The notes under the pieces: model-generated
Told to the model about the DNA's origin: nothing
Databases searched by the model: none
The model's input: only the letters and a program-made list of their open reading frames with translations
Position numbers and translations under genes: made by a program
Source of the DNA: Saccharothrix violaceirubra
GTDB lineage: Bacteria > Actinomycetota > Actinomycetes > Mycobacteriales > Pseudonocardiaceae
NCBI RefSeq assembly: GCF_014203755.1
Contig: NZ_JACHJS010000001.1
Location: forward strand, 124,001-188,000
Reading direction: 5' to 3'
Length of the DNA stretch: 64,000 nt
Part shown: one piece after another, positions 48,299-59,214 of the stretch
Numbering within the stretch: the stretch's first letter is position 1
How the letters are laid out: each line of letters begins with the position of its first letter

Positions 48299-49854
48299 AC
48301 TGGACCCTGATCGTGCTCCTGGTGCTGCCGCTCGTCGGCAGCGTCGTGGTGGGGCTGCTGCGGCGCAACGACGCGGTCGCCAAGGCGATCGCGCTCACGG
48401 TGGCGCTGCTCGAACTCGTCGTCGCCGGGTTCGCCTGGGTCGGCTACGACCCCGACGGTGCCCGGCTGCAGCTGACGTCGTCGGCGGACTGGATCCCGAA
48501 GTTCGGCGTGCACCTGTCGTTCGGCGTCGACGGCATCGCGCTGGTGATGATCGCGCTGATCGCAGTGCTGGTGCCGATCGTCATCGGCGGCTCGTGGGCC
48601 GACCGGCTGCCCGAGGGCCGCAGTGCCGGCGGGTTCTTCGCGCTGCTGCTGGCGATGGAGACCGGCATGGTCGGCGTCTTCGCCGCCACCGACGTCTTCC
48701 TGTTCTACGTGTTCTTCGAGGCCGTGCTGGTCCCGATGTACTTCGTGATCGGCCGGTTCGGCGGGCCCAACCGCCAGTACGCGGCGATGAAGTTCTTCCT
48801 GTACTCGCTGCTCGGCGGCCTGGTCATGCTGGCTTCGGTGATCGGCGTGTACGTGGCCGCCGCCGACAAGCTCGGCGCGGGCACGTTCGACTGGGCCACG
48901 CTGGTCACGGTCACCCGTGACCTGCCGCTGGAGCACCAGATCTGGCTGTTCCTGGGCTTCTTCGTGGCGTTCGCGATCAAGGCGCCGCTCGTGCCGCTGC
49001 ACACGTGGCTGCCCGACGCCGGCGCCGAGGCGCCGGTCGGCGCGGGCGTGCTGCTGGTCGGCATCCTGGACAAGATCGGCACGTTCGGGTTCCTGCGCTA
49101 CTGCCTGCCGCTGTTCCCCTTGGCCAGCAAGGAACTCACGCCGGTGGTCATGGTGCTCGCGGTCGCGGGCATCCTGTACGGCTCGCTGCTCGCCGTCGGC
49201 CAGTCCGACCTCAAGCGGTTCGTGGCGTACACGTCGATCGCGCACTTCGGCTTCATCGCGCTGGGCATCTTCGCGTTCAGCTCGCAGGCCGGCACCGGTG
49301 CCGTGCTCTACATGGTCAACCACGGCATCTCGACCGGCATGCTCTTCCTGGTCGTGGGCATGGTCATGGCCCGCGGCGGCTCCCGTCTGATCGACGACTA
49401 CGGCGGCATGGCCAAGCTGACGCCGGTCCTCGGCGGCCTGTTCTTCCTGGCCGGCCTGTCCTCGCTGGCGCTGCCCGGCACGAACTCGTTCGTGAGCGAG
49501 TTCCTGGTGCTGATCGGCTCGTACCCGAACCAGCCCGTGTACACGATCCTGGCGGCCGTCGGCATGGTCCTGGCCGCGCTGTACGTCCTCTGGCTCTACC
49601 AGCGGGTGTTCCAGGGGCCGGTGCGCGGCACCGCGCTCGTCGGCGCGACCGGTGGGCCCGGTGCGGTGGTCGATCCGGAGAAGGCGACGATCGCCGACCT
49701 CGGCAAGCGCGAGATCGCCGTGCTGGCACCCCTGGTGGTGCTGGTCGTGCTGCTCGGCTTCTACCCGAAGCCGGTGCTGGATGTGATCACGCCGTCCGTC
49801 GGGGCGACGCTCACCGAGGTCGGCGTGGTCGACCCAGTGCAGGAAGGCAAGTGA
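48295..49854 (+). CDS. nuoM: NADH-quinone oxidoreductase subunit M (antiporter-like)
   Basis: A 519-residue proton-pumping subunit. FFEAVLVPMYFVIGRFGG carries the conserved glutamate, and FAIKAPLVPLHTWLPDAGAE and HFGFIALGIFAFSSQ are family markers. ATG 48295 with GGAGG 8 nt upstream. Confidence 0.97.
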   Translation: MNWTLIVLLVLPLVGSVVVGLLRRNDAVAKAIALTVALLELVVAGFAWVGYDPDGARLQLTSSADWIPKFGVHLSFGVDGIALVMIALIAVLVPIVIGGSWADRLPEGRSAGGFFALLLAMETGMVGVFAATDVFLFYVFFEAVLVPMYFVIGRFGGPNRQYAAMKFFLYSLLGGLVMLASVIGVYVAAADKLGAGTFDWATLVTVTRDLPLEHQIWLFLGFFVAFAIKAPLVPLHTWLPDAGAEAPVGAGVLLVGILDKIGTFGFLRYCLPLFPLASKELTPVVMVLAVAGILYGSLLAVGQSDLKRFVAYTSIAHFGFIALGIFAFSSQAGTGAVLYMVNHGISTGMLFLVVGMVMARGGSRLIDDYGGMAKLTPVLGGLFFLAGLSSLALPGTNSFVSEFLVLIGSYPNQPVYTILAAVGMVLAALYVLWLYQRVFQGPVRGTALVGATGGPGAVVDPEKATIADLGKREIAVLAPLVVLVVLLGFYPKPVLDVITPSVGATLTEVGVVDPVQEGK

Positions 49855-49855
49855 C

Positions 49856-51427
49856 GTGCTGACGTTCCTGGCACAGCAGGGGCAGGAGTTGCAGGCCCCG
49901 CCGATCGACTACGGCGCCGTCTCACCGATTCTCATCGTGCTCGGCGCGGCGTGCCTGAGCGTGCTGGTCGAGGCGTTCCTGCCCAAGGCCCAGCGGTGGA
50001 GCAGCCAGGTCGTGCTGACCCTGCTCACGCTGGCCCTCGCGGCGACCGGGCTCATCGCGTACGCGAACTCGGGCTCGGCGCCCAAGGAGGGCAAGCTGAC
50101 GTTCGCCGGCGCCATCGCCGTCGACCAGCCCGTGCTGTTCCTGTGGGGGACGTTGCTGCTGCTCGGGTTCGGCGCGGTCCTGCTCATCGCGGACCGCTCG
50201 GTCGAGCCCGGCGGCGCGTTCGTCGCCGAGGCGTCGGTGCTGCCCGGCACCATCAAGGACCGGGCGCAGGCCAACCGGCTGGGCATGCAGACCGAGGTGT
50301 TCCCGCTGACGCTGTTCGCGCTCGGCGGCATGATGGTCTTCGTCGCGGCCAACGACCTGCTGACGATGTTCATCGCGCTGGAAGTGCTGTCCCTGCCGCT
50401 GTACCTGATGTGCGGCCTGGCCCGCCGTCGCCGCCTGCTCTCGCAGGAGGCCGCGGTGAAGTACTTCCTGCTCGGCGCGTTCGCGTCCGCGTTCTTCCTC
50501 TACGGCGTGGCCCTGCTCTACGGCTACGCGGGCTCGGTCAAGCTCGCCGACATCGCCACCGCGACCGCCGGCACCGACCGGTCCGACACGCTGCTGTACG
50601 CGGGCTTCGGCCTGCTGGTGGTGGGTCTGCTGTTCAAGGCGTCCGTCGGCCCGTTCCACGCGTGGACCCCGGACGTCTACCAGGGTTCGCCGACGCCGAT
50701 CACCGCGTTCATGGGCGCGTGCACCAAGGTCGCCGCGTTCGGCGGCATCCTGCGCGTGCTGTTCGTGGCGTTCGAGAAGTCGAGCTGGGAGTGGAACTAC
50801 GTCCTGTGGGGCGTGGCCATCGTGTCGATGGTGATCGGTGCCGTGCTCGGCCTGACCCAGACCGACGTGAAGCGCATGATCGCGTACTCGTCGGTGGCGC
50901 ACGCGGGCTTCCTGCTCGTCGGGTCGATCTCGCTGTCGGCCGAGGGCCTGTCCGGCACGATGTTCTACCTGCTGGCGTACGGCTTCACGACGATCGCCGC
51001 GTTCGGCGTGGTGTCGTTGGTGCGCAACGCGGACGGCGAGGCGACGCACCTGTCGCAGTGGGCCGGCTTGGCGAAGCGCTCGCCGGTCACCGCGCACGTG
51101 TTCACGTTCCTGCTGCTCGCCCTGGCCGGTATTCCGCTGACCAGCGGGTTCATCGGCAAGTTCGTCGTGTTCGCGGCGGCGTTGCAGAGCGGCATGGCGC
51201 CGCTGGTCGTGGTCGCGCTGGTGGCCTCGGCCGTCGCCGCGTTCTTCTACCTGCGGGTGATCGTGCTGATGTACTTCAGCGAGCCGGCGGCCGACGGTCC
51301 CACGGTGAGCGTCCCGGGTGCCTTCACCACGGTGGCGATCACCCTGGGTGCCGCGATCACGCTGGTGCTGGGCGTGTGGCCCGCGTTCGCCCTCGAATGG
51401 GCGGGTGCCGGCGGGTTCGCCTTCTAG
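49856..51427 (+). CDS. nuoN: NADH-quinone oxidoreductase subunit N (antiporter-like)
   Basis: A 523-residue proton-pumping subunit, last gene of the nuo operon. FIALEVLSLPLYLMCGLAR, KASVGPFHAWTPDVYQGSPT and AYSSVAHAGFLLVGS are characteristic. GTG 49856 starts two nt after the nuoM stop. All fourteen subunits are present with no obvious damage. Confidence 0.97.
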   Translation: MLTFLAQQGQELQAPPIDYGAVSPILIVLGAACLSVLVEAFLPKAQRWSSQVVLTLLTLALAATGLIAYANSGSAPKEGKLTFAGAIAVDQPVLFLWGTLLLLGFGAVLLIADRSVEPGGAFVAEASVLPGTIKDRAQANRLGMQTEVFPLTLFALGGMMVFVAANDLLTMFIALEVLSLPLYLMCGLARRRRLLSQEAAVKYFLLGAFASAFFLYGVALLYGYAGSVKLADIATATAGTDRSDTLLYAGFGLLVVGLLFKASVGPFHAWTPDVYQGSPTPITAFMGACTKVAAFGGILRVLFVAFEKSSWEWNYVLWGVAIVSMVIGAVLGLTQTDVKRMIAYSSVAHAGFLLVGSISLSAEGLSGTMFYLLAYGFTTIAAFGVVSLVRNADGEATHLSQWAGLAKRSPVTAHVFTFLLLALAGIPLTSGFIGKFVVFAAALQSGMAPLVVVALVASAVAAFFYLRVIVLMYFSEPAADGPTVSVPGAFTTVAITLGAAITLVLGVWPAFALEWAGAGGFAF

Positions 51428-51434
51428 TGGTACG

Positions 51435-51440
51435 TAGGCT
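51435..51440 (+). promoter_or_regulatory. -10 element TAGGCT of a leaderless promoter
   Basis: TAGGCT is 7 nt before GTG 51448 of the polyprenyl synthase gene, giving it a promoter separate from nuo. Confidence 0.6.
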
Positions 51441-51447
51441 CACGGGC

Positions 51448-52449
51448 GTGACCAGTAGCGAGCAGGCGGGGGCGGGGTTCCGGTTCGCGGACCCCGTGCT
51501 CGCGGACGTGGTGCAGGGCGGCCTGACCGAGGTGGAGGAGCTGCTGCGCAAAGTCGTGCAGAGCGAGTTCCACCCGGTCATGGAGACCGCACTGCACCTG
51601 GTTGAGGCGGGCGGCAAGAGAATCCGGCCGCTGTTCACGATCCTGTCCGCCCAGTTCGGGTCGACGTGGGATCGCGAGAGCGTCGTCAAGGCCGCCGCGG
51701 TGGTCGAGCTGACCCACCTGGCCACGCTGTACCACGACGACGTGATGGACGAGGCGACGATGCGGCGGGGCGCCGCGTCGGCCAATGCCAAGTGGGACAA
51801 CAGCATCGCGATCCTCACCGGCGACTACCTGTTCGCGCACGCGTCCGCTCTGGTCGCGGACCTGGGCACCGCCGCCGCCCGGATCATCGCGGAGACGTTC
51901 TCCGAGCTGGTGACCGGGCAGATGCGCGAGACCGTGGGGCCGCGGCCCGGCGAGGACCCGGTCGAGCACTACCTGACGACGATCGCGGAGAAGACCGGGT
52001 CGCTGATCGCGACGGCCGCGCGGTTCGGGGCGATGTTCTCGGACGCCTCTCCCGCGCAGGTCGCCGCGTTGCAGGCGTACGGGGACGTCATCGGGGCGGC
52101 GTTCCAGATCTCCGACGACGTCATCGACATCGCCTCGCCGTCGTCCGAGTCGGGGAAGACGCCCGGTACGGACCTGCGGGAGGGCGTGAAGACCCTGCCG
52201 ATGCTGTACGCGTTGGCGGACGAGCCTTCCTCCCGGTTGGCTTCTCTTCTTGCCGGGCCGATCGCGTCGGACGAGCTGGTGGTCGAGGCCCTGGAGTTGT
52301 TGCGGTCGTCTTCGGGGTTGGTGCGGGCTCGGGCCACTTTGGACGAGTACGCGGCACGGGCGCGGGCTCATCTCGACGCCCTGCCCGCCGGTACGGCCCG
52401 GGACGCTCTGGCTTCCGTCAGCGACTACGTGGTCACCCGCACGCGCTGA
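51448..52449 (+). CDS. grcC: Polyprenyl diphosphate synthase (menaquinone side chain)
   Basis: A 333-residue trans-prenyltransferase. The two aspartate-rich motifs are DDVMDEATMRRG at residue 97 and DDVID at residue 223, with GGKRIRPLFTIL upstream. It fits the long-chain synthases of actinobacteria (mycobacterial grcC1, next to menJ), which likely make the C40-C45 tail used by MenA. Chain length cannot be read safely from the sequence. The start is fixed by -10 spacing. Confidence 0.9.
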   Translation: MTSSEQAGAGFRFADPVLADVVQGGLTEVEELLRKVVQSEFHPVMETALHLVEAGGKRIRPLFTILSAQFGSTWDRESVVKAAAVVELTHLATLYHDDVMDEATMRRGAASANAKWDNSIAILTGDYLFAHASALVADLGTAAARIIAETFSELVTGQMRETVGPRPGEDPVEHYLTTIAEKTGSLIATAARFGAMFSDASPAQVAALQAYGDVIGAAFQISDDVIDIASPSSESGKTPGTDLREGVKTLPMLYALADEPSSRLASLLAGPIASDELVVEALELLRSSSGLVRARATLDEYAARARAHLDALPAGTARDALASVSDYVVTRTR

Positions 52450-52497
52450 CTTCCGCCCGCCCCCAAACCGGACCGCCAGTCAGCTTCACCCCCGCAA

Positions 52498-52625
52498 ACG
52501 CGCGAGTCATGCGTTCAGACACTACGAAATGTGCACTCGTGCACCCCTCAGTCCGCGAGTCCTCCACTCGGACCCCCTGAAATACGCACTCAGGCACCCC
52601 GAACGTGTATCCCGGGGTGCCTGAG
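52498..52625. repeat. Dispersed GCGAGTC/ACTCAGGCACC intergenic repeat, copy 2
   Basis: It shares with 11857-11995 the blocks GCGAGTCCTCCAC(C/T)CGGAC, GAAA(C/T)ACGCACTCAGGCACC and CGCGAGTC(A/G)TGCGTTCAG. Both copies lie between convergent genes. Confidence 0.65.
52585..52625. terminator. Stem-loop between convergent genes, built from the dispersed repeat
   Basis: A perfect 14-bp inverted repeat CACTCAGGCACCCC / GGGGTGCCTGAGTG with a 13-nt loop ends 16 nt before the stop of the convergent gene. Likely a bidirectional terminator for the polyprenyl synthase and the sunset-domain gene. Confidence 0.75.
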
Positions 52626-52641
52626 TGGTCTTCGAGAGCCC

Positions 52642-54222
52642 TCACGGGGACTGGCGGAAGCCTGCCTTCACCGCGTCGGCGACCGTGCGGAACCAGACGT
52701 CGGCACGGGTGTCGCGGAAGTTCGCGCTTTCCGCCGTGAAGTAGCGGCGGCCGGTCAGCGTGGCCTTCACCTCGAACTCCGGCGCGGGGGCCTTGCCGTC
52801 CGAGCGCGGCAGGACGGAGCCCGGACCGAACGGCGAACGCGGGTTGAAGCCCTCCGGCTGCTGGTAACGGGCCGACGGGGTGGCCGGCTCCGCACCGGTG
52901 CTCGGGCTGAACCCCACGGGCCGGGGGCGTTGCGGCAACGCGTTGTTGCCGGTCGCCGGACGCGTGGGCAGCGGCTGCTCCGGGGTGCCCATCGACGCGA
53001 GCAGCTCCGGTGCCAGGGTCGGCACGAACGGCTGGTCGATGACCGGCTTCGACGACGCCGGCCTGGGGGTCTCCAGCTCCTTGCCGTCCTCCGGGTCGGT
53101 CAGCGGCTCGAACAGCGAACGCGGGCGCGCGGGCTCGTCCGGCTCCGCCGCGGTGGGCGCGAACGGCTCGAAGGTCTCCTTCGGCGCGGCGAACGGGTCG
53201 AACTTCGGCGGCTCGGGCGCGGGCGGGAGCGGCTCGTAGTCGTCCGGGTCCGGCTCGGTGAACGGGTCGAAGGCGGTCGGTTCCTCGGAACCCGGCTCGC
53301 TGAACGGTCGGTACGACTCGGGCTCGACCGGCTGGGACACCTCGGGCTGCTCCTCCTCGTCGACGACCGGCTCCAGGAAGGTGGTCTCCTCGGCCGGGGT
53401 CTCCTCGGCGACGACCGGCTCGGGTTCCTCGACGACCTCGAACGTCGTCGTCTCCTCGGCCGCCACCGGCTCGAAGCGGCCGGTCATGTCGTGCTCGGGC
53501 CACGCCTGGCCGTCGTCCTCCGCCGGTCGGGAGTCGACTTCGGCGATCGCCTGGGCCAACGCCGTGGCCGGGATCAACGTGGTGGCCTCGGCGGCGGACG
53601 GGCGCTCCGGCTCGTCCTCCTCGTCCCGGTGCGGACCGGCGACGGGCTCGGGCGCGTCGTCGGCGTACATGCCGTCCCACGGCTCGATCAACGCCGTCCG
53701 CTCGGTGCCCTCCTCCAGCCGGCGCAGCTCGTCGACGGGCTCGTGGTCCCGCACCGGCGGCGTCTCCGGGAACACCCGGATCGGCTCGGACAACGGCACG
53801 AGGCCCTGGTCGAGCGCGTCCTCGTAGGCACGGCGGCTGTCCGGGTCCACGGGGTCGAGCGGTGCCTCCACCGCCGGGTCGAACGGCGTGCGCACGATCT
53901 CGTCCGGCTCGGACTGCGGGTAGGACGGCTCGGACTGCGGGTAGGACTGCGGGTAGGCCGGCTCGGCGCGGTCGTCCGCCAGCTCCGGGTGGTCCTCGAA
54001 GCGGCGCTCGTCCTCGGCCACGTGCCGCGGCTGCTCGACACCCACGGGCACGGGCCAGTCGTCGAAGTCGTCACGCGCCGCCGGCGGCGGTGCCTGCGGG
54101 GTCCGTGAGCGCAGCGCCTGGACCTCCTGCTTGAGGGGCCGGACCAGGACCAGCCAGGTGAGCAGGACACCCGCCACGAACGACAGCAGGCTCCACAGCC
54201 ACACCTGCCCGAATATCCACAC
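52642..54222 (-). CDS. Membrane-anchored acidic protein with C-terminal sunset domain
   Basis: A 526-residue protein. An N-terminal helix (VWLWSLLSFVAGVLLTWLVL) anchors it. It is followed by about 430 residues of acidic, Pro/Glu-rich, probably disordered sequence with short repeats (YPQSEPSYPQSEP, FDPFTEPDPD). The last 45 residues (VKATLTGRRYFTAESANFRD ... AEVWF-like ADVWFRTVADAVKAGFRQ) match the sunset domain pattern found at ends of some actinobacterial ribosomal and envelope proteins. GTG 54222 has GGGAGG 8 nt upstream, excluding the longer 600-codon reading. Function unknown. Confidence 0.8.
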   Translation of the reverse strand: MWIFGQVWLWSLLSFVAGVLLTWLVLVRPLKQEVQALRSRTPQAPPPAARDDFDDWPVPVGVEQPRHVAEDERRFEDHPELADDRAEPAYPQSYPQSEPSYPQSEPDEIVRTPFDPAVEAPLDPVDPDSRRAYEDALDQGLVPLSEPIRVFPETPPVRDHEPVDELRRLEEGTERTALIEPWDGMYADDAPEPVAGPHRDEEDEPERPSAAEATTLIPATALAQAIAEVDSRPAEDDGQAWPEHDMTGRFEPVAAEETTTFEVVEEPEPVVAEETPAEETTFLEPVVDEEEQPEVSQPVEPESYRPFSEPGSEEPTAFDPFTEPDPDDYEPLPPAPEPPKFDPFAAPKETFEPFAPTAAEPDEPARPRSLFEPLTDPEDGKELETPRPASSKPVIDQPFVPTLAPELLASMGTPEQPLPTRPATGNNALPQRPRPVGFSPSTGAEPATPSARYQQPEGFNPRSPFGPGSVLPRSDGKAPAPEFEVKATLTGRRYFTAESANFRDTRADVWFRTVADAVKAGFRQSP

Positions 54223-54369
54223 GGGAAGACCCTCCCACTGCCGCTCGACCACCCGACACGTCCGCGTCGCAGCGCGGAGCGCTGCAAAACTACCCCGACG
54301 GTCCAACCTCGGGGTGGTTGCCCGGCCCACGGTCGGGCAAAACCGGCTGACCTGCTCAAACGTGCGGCG

Positions 54370-54375
54370 TACAGT
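54370..54375 (+). promoter_or_regulatory. Promoter of rarD: CTGACC-17-TACAGT
   Basis: TACAGT is 7 nt before GTG 54383, and CTGACC, a good -35, lies 17 bp upstream at 54347-54352. It is the clearest full promoter in the window. Confidence 0.65.
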
Positions 54376-54382
54376 GACGTTC

Positions 54383-55303
54383 GTGCCGCCGTTGACCAGT
54401 TCTCCCGCTGTTTCGTCAACTGTTGACCAAACGAAACGCGGCATCGCCTACAGCGCCGGCGCCTACGTGCTCTGGGGCGTGGTCCCGGCGTTCTGGCCGT
54501 TGCTCGTCCCCGCCGCGCCGACGGAGATCCTCGCGCACCGCATCGTCTGGTCGTTGGTCGTCATGGCCGCGATCACGACCGCGGTGCGCGGCTGGCGGGT
54601 GCTACGCGCGCTGCCGGCGAAGGGCTGGCTGCTGGTGACGGCCGCGTCCGCGCTGATCGCGGTCAACTGGGGCGTCTACATCCACGCGGTCAACACCGGC
54701 CACGTCGTCGAGTCCGCCCTGGGCTACTTCATCAACCCGCTGGTCAGCGTCCTGCTCGGCGTCCTGGTGCTGCGCGAACGCCTGCGCCTGCCACAGTACG
54801 CCGCGATCGCCGTCGCGGTGGCGGCCGTGGTCGTGCTGGCCGTGGACTACGGCCGGCTGCCGTGGATCTCGCTGGTGCTCGCCGGGTCGTTCGGCGTCTA
54901 CGGCCTGATCAAGAAGACGATCGAACTCGACGCCCGGTCCAGCCTCATGGCCGAGAGCATCGTGCTCGCGCCGATCGCGCTCGGCTACCTGGTCGTGTCC
55001 CCGGGCGGCACGTTCACCGGCCACGGCTTCGGCCACGCGGCGCTGCTGGCGTCGGCGGGCGTGGTGACCGCGATCCCGTTGCTGCTGTTCGGCGCGGGCG
55101 CGAAGCTCGTGCCGCTGGTCACGATGGGCATGCTCCAGTACCTGGCGCCCATCCTCCAGTTCTCGTGGGGCGTGTTCGTGATGCACGAGCCCATGCCGCC
55201 GTCCCGCTGGTTCGGGTTCGCCCTGGTGTGGGTGGCGTTGGCGGTGTTCACGTTCGACGCCGTGCGCCGGGGCCGGCGCCGGATCGTCGCGCCCGTGGAA
55301 TGA
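54383..55303 (+). CDS. rarD: RarD-type EamA transporter
   Basis: A 306-residue membrane protein with ten helices in two EamA halves. The RarD hallmark GIAYSAGAYVLWGVVPAFWP and ILAHRIVWSLVVMA is at the start, and YLAPILQFSWGVFVMHEPMP is in the second half. RarD proteins export small metabolites; chloramphenicol sensitivity in Pseudomonas gave the name. The substrate is unknown. Start GTG 54383 is set by -10 spacing. It ends in a strong terminator. Confidence 0.9.
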   Translation: MPPLTSSPAVSSTVDQTKRGIAYSAGAYVLWGVVPAFWPLLVPAAPTEILAHRIVWSLVVMAAITTAVRGWRVLRALPAKGWLLVTAASALIAVNWGVYIHAVNTGHVVESALGYFINPLVSVLLGVLVLRERLRLPQYAAIAVAVAAVVVLAVDYGRLPWISLVLAGSFGVYGLIKKTIELDARSSLMAESIVLAPIALGYLVVSPGGTFTGHGFGHAALLASAGVVTAIPLLLFGAGAKLVPLVTMGMLQYLAPILQFSWGVFVMHEPMPPSRWFGFALVWVALAVFTFDAVRRGRRRIVAPVE

Positions 55304-55306
55304 GGA

Positions 55307-55336
55307 ACGGCCGCGACCCCTCGGGGTCGCGGCCGT
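55307..55336. terminator. Strong stem-loop between rarD and korB
   Basis: A 14-bp perfect inverted repeat ACGGCCGCGACCCC / GGGGTCGCGGCCGT separated by TC (an effective loop of at least 4 nt) lies between the convergent stops of rarD and korB, 14 nt from the latter. Confidence 0.85.
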
Positions 55337-55350
55337 CCTGGTGAGAGGTC

Positions 55351-56396
<1,046 letters not shown>

Positions 56397-56400
<4 letters not shown>

Positions 56401-58283
56401 GCGGAGACTCCCTTGATGACGTCGGCGAGCACGTCCTGAAGCTCTTCGGCCTTGAACGGCAGGCCCTGCACCTTCGTGTAGCTGACGGCGTCGACGAGGT
56501 AGCGCGCCCTCAACAACAACGCCAGCTGGCCCAGGTTCATTTCGGGCACGATCACGCGCTCGTACCGCGACAGCACGTCGCCGAGGTTGCGCGGGAACGG
56601 GTTGAGGTGCCGCAGGTGCGCGTGCGCCACGGGCATGCCGAGCTTGCGCACGCGGCGGGCGGCGGCGCCGATCGGGCCGTACGACGAGCCCCAGCCGACG
56701 ACCAGCACCCGGGCTTCCCCGGACGGGTCGTCCACCTCGACGTCGGGCACCTCGATGCCGTCGATCTTGCGCTGGCGCAGCCGGACCATGTGGTCGTGGT
56801 TGGCCGGGTCGTAGGAGATGTTGCCGTGGCCGTCGGCCTTCTCCAGACCGCCGATGCGGTGCTGGAGACCGGCCGTGCCGGGCACCGCCCACGCGCGGGC
56901 CAGCGTCTCCGGGTCGCGCAGGTACGGCCAGAACTCGCCGGAGCCGTCCGGCGCGTTCGGCTCGGTGGCGAACGGCGTGCGCAGGTCGGGCAGCTTGTCG
57001 ACGTCCGGGATCAGCCACGGCTCGGAGCCGTTGGCGATCGCGCCGTCGGACAGCAGCAGCACGGGCGTGCGGTACTTCAGGGCGATGCGCACGGCGTCGA
57101 GCGCGGCGTCGAAGCAGTCCGCGGGCGAGCGCGGCGCCACGATCGGCACGGGCGACTCGCCGTTGCGGCCGAACATCGCCTGGAGCAGGTCGGCCTGCTC
57201 GGTCTTGGTGGGCAGACCCGTGGACGGGCCGCCGCGCTGCACGTCGATCACGACCAGTGGCAGCTCGGTCATCACGGCCAGGCCGATGGTCTCGGACTTG
57301 AGCGCGATGCCCGGACCGGACGTGGACGTCACGCCGAGTGCGCCGCCGTACGAGGCGCCGAGCGCCGCGCCGATGCCCGCGATCTCGTCCTCGGCCTGGA
57401 GCGTGGTGATGCCGAAGTGCTTGTGCTTGGACAGCTCGTGCAGGATGTCGGAGGCGGGCGTGATCGGGTACGTGCCGAGCACGACCGGCAGACCGGACTG
57501 CTGACCGGCCGCCACGATGCCGTAGGCGGTGGCCGTGTTGCCGGTGATCTGGCGGTAGGTGCCGACGTCGAGCTTGGCCGGCGCGACCTCGTAGGTGACC
57601 GCGAACGACTCGGTGGTCTCGCCGTAGTTCCAGCCCGCGCGGAACGCGAGCACGTTGGCCTCGGCGATGTCGGGCTTCTTGGCGAACTTCTCGCGCAGGA
57701 AGCGTTCCGTGCCCTCGGTCGGCCGGTGGTACATCCAGGACAGCAGGCCCAGGGCGAACATGTTCTTCGCCCGTTCCGCGTCCTTCTTGCCCAGGCCGGT
57801 GTTCTCCAGGGCGCCGATGGTCAGCGTGGCCATCGCGACCTTGTGGACCTGGTAGGCCTCCAGCGAGTCGTCCTCCAGCGGGTCGGTCTCGTAACCGACC
57901 TTGACCAGGTTGCGCTTGGTGAACTCGTCGGTGTTCACGATCAGCATCCCGCCGTGCGGCAGGTCGCCGATGTTGGCCTTGAGCGCGGCCGGGTTCATGG
58001 CGACGAGCACGTCGGGCCGGTCGCCGGGCGTGAGGATGTCGTAGTCCGCGAAGTGCAGCTGGAAGCTGGAGACGCCCGGCAGCGTGCCCTGTGGCGCCCG
58101 GATCTCGGCGGGGAAGTTCGGCAGGGTCGCGAGGTCGTTGCCGAACGCGGCGGCCTCCGAGGTGAAGCGGTCGCCCGTGAGCTGCATGCCGTCACCCGAG
58201 TCGCCCGCGAAACGGATGACGACCCGGTCCAGCTTGCGGACCTCGGTGCCACCCGGCACGGCGTTACCAACGTCGGTAGTCAT
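56397..58283 (-). CDS. korA: 2-oxoglutarate:ferredoxin oxidoreductase, fused gamma-alpha subunit
   Basis: A 628-residue subunit. The gamma domain comes first (VVIRFAGDSGDGMQLTGDRF, LPNFPAEIRAPQGTLPGVSS), then the alpha pyrimidine-binding domain (GTYPITPASDILHELSKHK, TSGPGIALKSETIGLAV, QRGGPSTGLPTKTEQADLL). The fused arrangement is the usual actinobacterial KorA. ATG 58283 is preceded by AGGA; the frame extends to 58439. With korB it gives an oxidative TCA branch linked to ferredoxin instead of NADH. Confidence 0.96.
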
Positions 58284-58454
58284 TCCTACGTCGATCCCTC
58301 TCTTACGCCTTCGAGAAGCCTGTGCCCCTCGGGCCCCATTGCCGAGGGTAGCCGGGCCTGTCCATCGGCCGGTCTTCGCCGTACCACTGTGCGGGACGAT
58401 TCGTTCCACTTGTTGTCCCAGGCGGCACGGTTCGGCCACCGGGAGTGCGGTGGG

Positions 58455-59204
58455 TCACGTCCGGGCGGTGATCCGGGCCTTCAACCGGGCCAGCTTCTCC
58501 TGGAACTCCGGGGTCCCGATCGAGGCGGCCTGGGGGACCAGCTCGGTCGCCACCGCGGTCGCGTGGTCGGCGGTCGCGGCCGTCTTCCGCATGGTCGCCT
58601 TGATGGCGAGCACCAGGTCCCGCGAAGCTTCGGCCGAAGACGCCGCCAGCGCGACGGCCGCCGCGACCGGGTCGTCCGCCCGTTCGTAGGCGAGGCCCCT
58701 GGCGACGGCCTCGTCGGCGTCGAGGATCCGACCGAACAACGTCATCGCGGTCGCCGTCTGCGTGCCGACGAGGCGTTGGAGCATCCACGTCATGCCGCCG
58801 CCGGGGTGGATGCCGAGTTGGAGGAACCGCGCGTCGAACCGCGCCCCGGGGCCGACCACGCGGACGTCGCACGCGAGCGCGAGGTTGAGGCCCGCGCCCA
58901 CGGCCGCGCCGCCCACCGCCGCGATCGTCGGCAACGAGCAGGCCGCCACCGCGAGGAACCCCGCGTAGATGCGCTTGAGCCCTTCTTCGCGCGCCTCGCC
59001 GAGCGCGGTCAGGTCGGCGCCCGCGCAGAACGCCGGTGGCGTACCCGTGACGACGACGGCGTGCACGTTCGTGTCCGCCTCGCAGGCGTGGACGGCCTCG
59101 GCCAGCCCGGCGGACAGGTCCAGGGTCAGCGCGTTGCGCCGATCCGGGTCGTGCACGGTGACGACCGCAACGCGGCCGTGGTGTTCGATGAGAACCTCGC
59201 CCAT
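58455..59204 (-). CDS. Enoyl-CoA hydratase/isomerase family protein
   Basis: A 249-residue crotonase-fold protein. Oxyanion-hole segments are [16 protein letters not shown] and [19 protein letters not shown]. The usual catalytic glutamate pair is partly visible, with the second site at [15 protein letters not shown]. The specific acyl-CoA is unknown. It is 10 nt downstream of the Lrp-family gene on the same strand, suggesting one transcript. Confidence 0.9.
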   Translation of the reverse strand: MGEVLIEHHGRVAVVTVHDPDRRNALTLDLSAGLAEAVHACEADTNVHAVVVTGTPPAFCAGADLTALGEAREEGLKRIYAGFLAVAACSLPTIAAVGGAAVGAGLNLALACDVRVVGPGARFDARFLQLGIHPGGGMTWMLQRLVGTQTATAMTLFGRILDADEAVARGLAYERADDPVAAAVALAASSAEASRDLVLAIKATMRKTAATADHATAVATELVPQAASIGTPEFQEKLARLKARITART

Positions 59205-59214
59205 GAAACGGACT

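Noticed and set aside
52642..54444. A 600-residue version of the sunset-domain protein
   Set aside because: GTG 54222 has GGGAGG at proper spacing and begins with the membrane anchor; the upstream 74 codons carry no family-like features and run into the rarD promoter.
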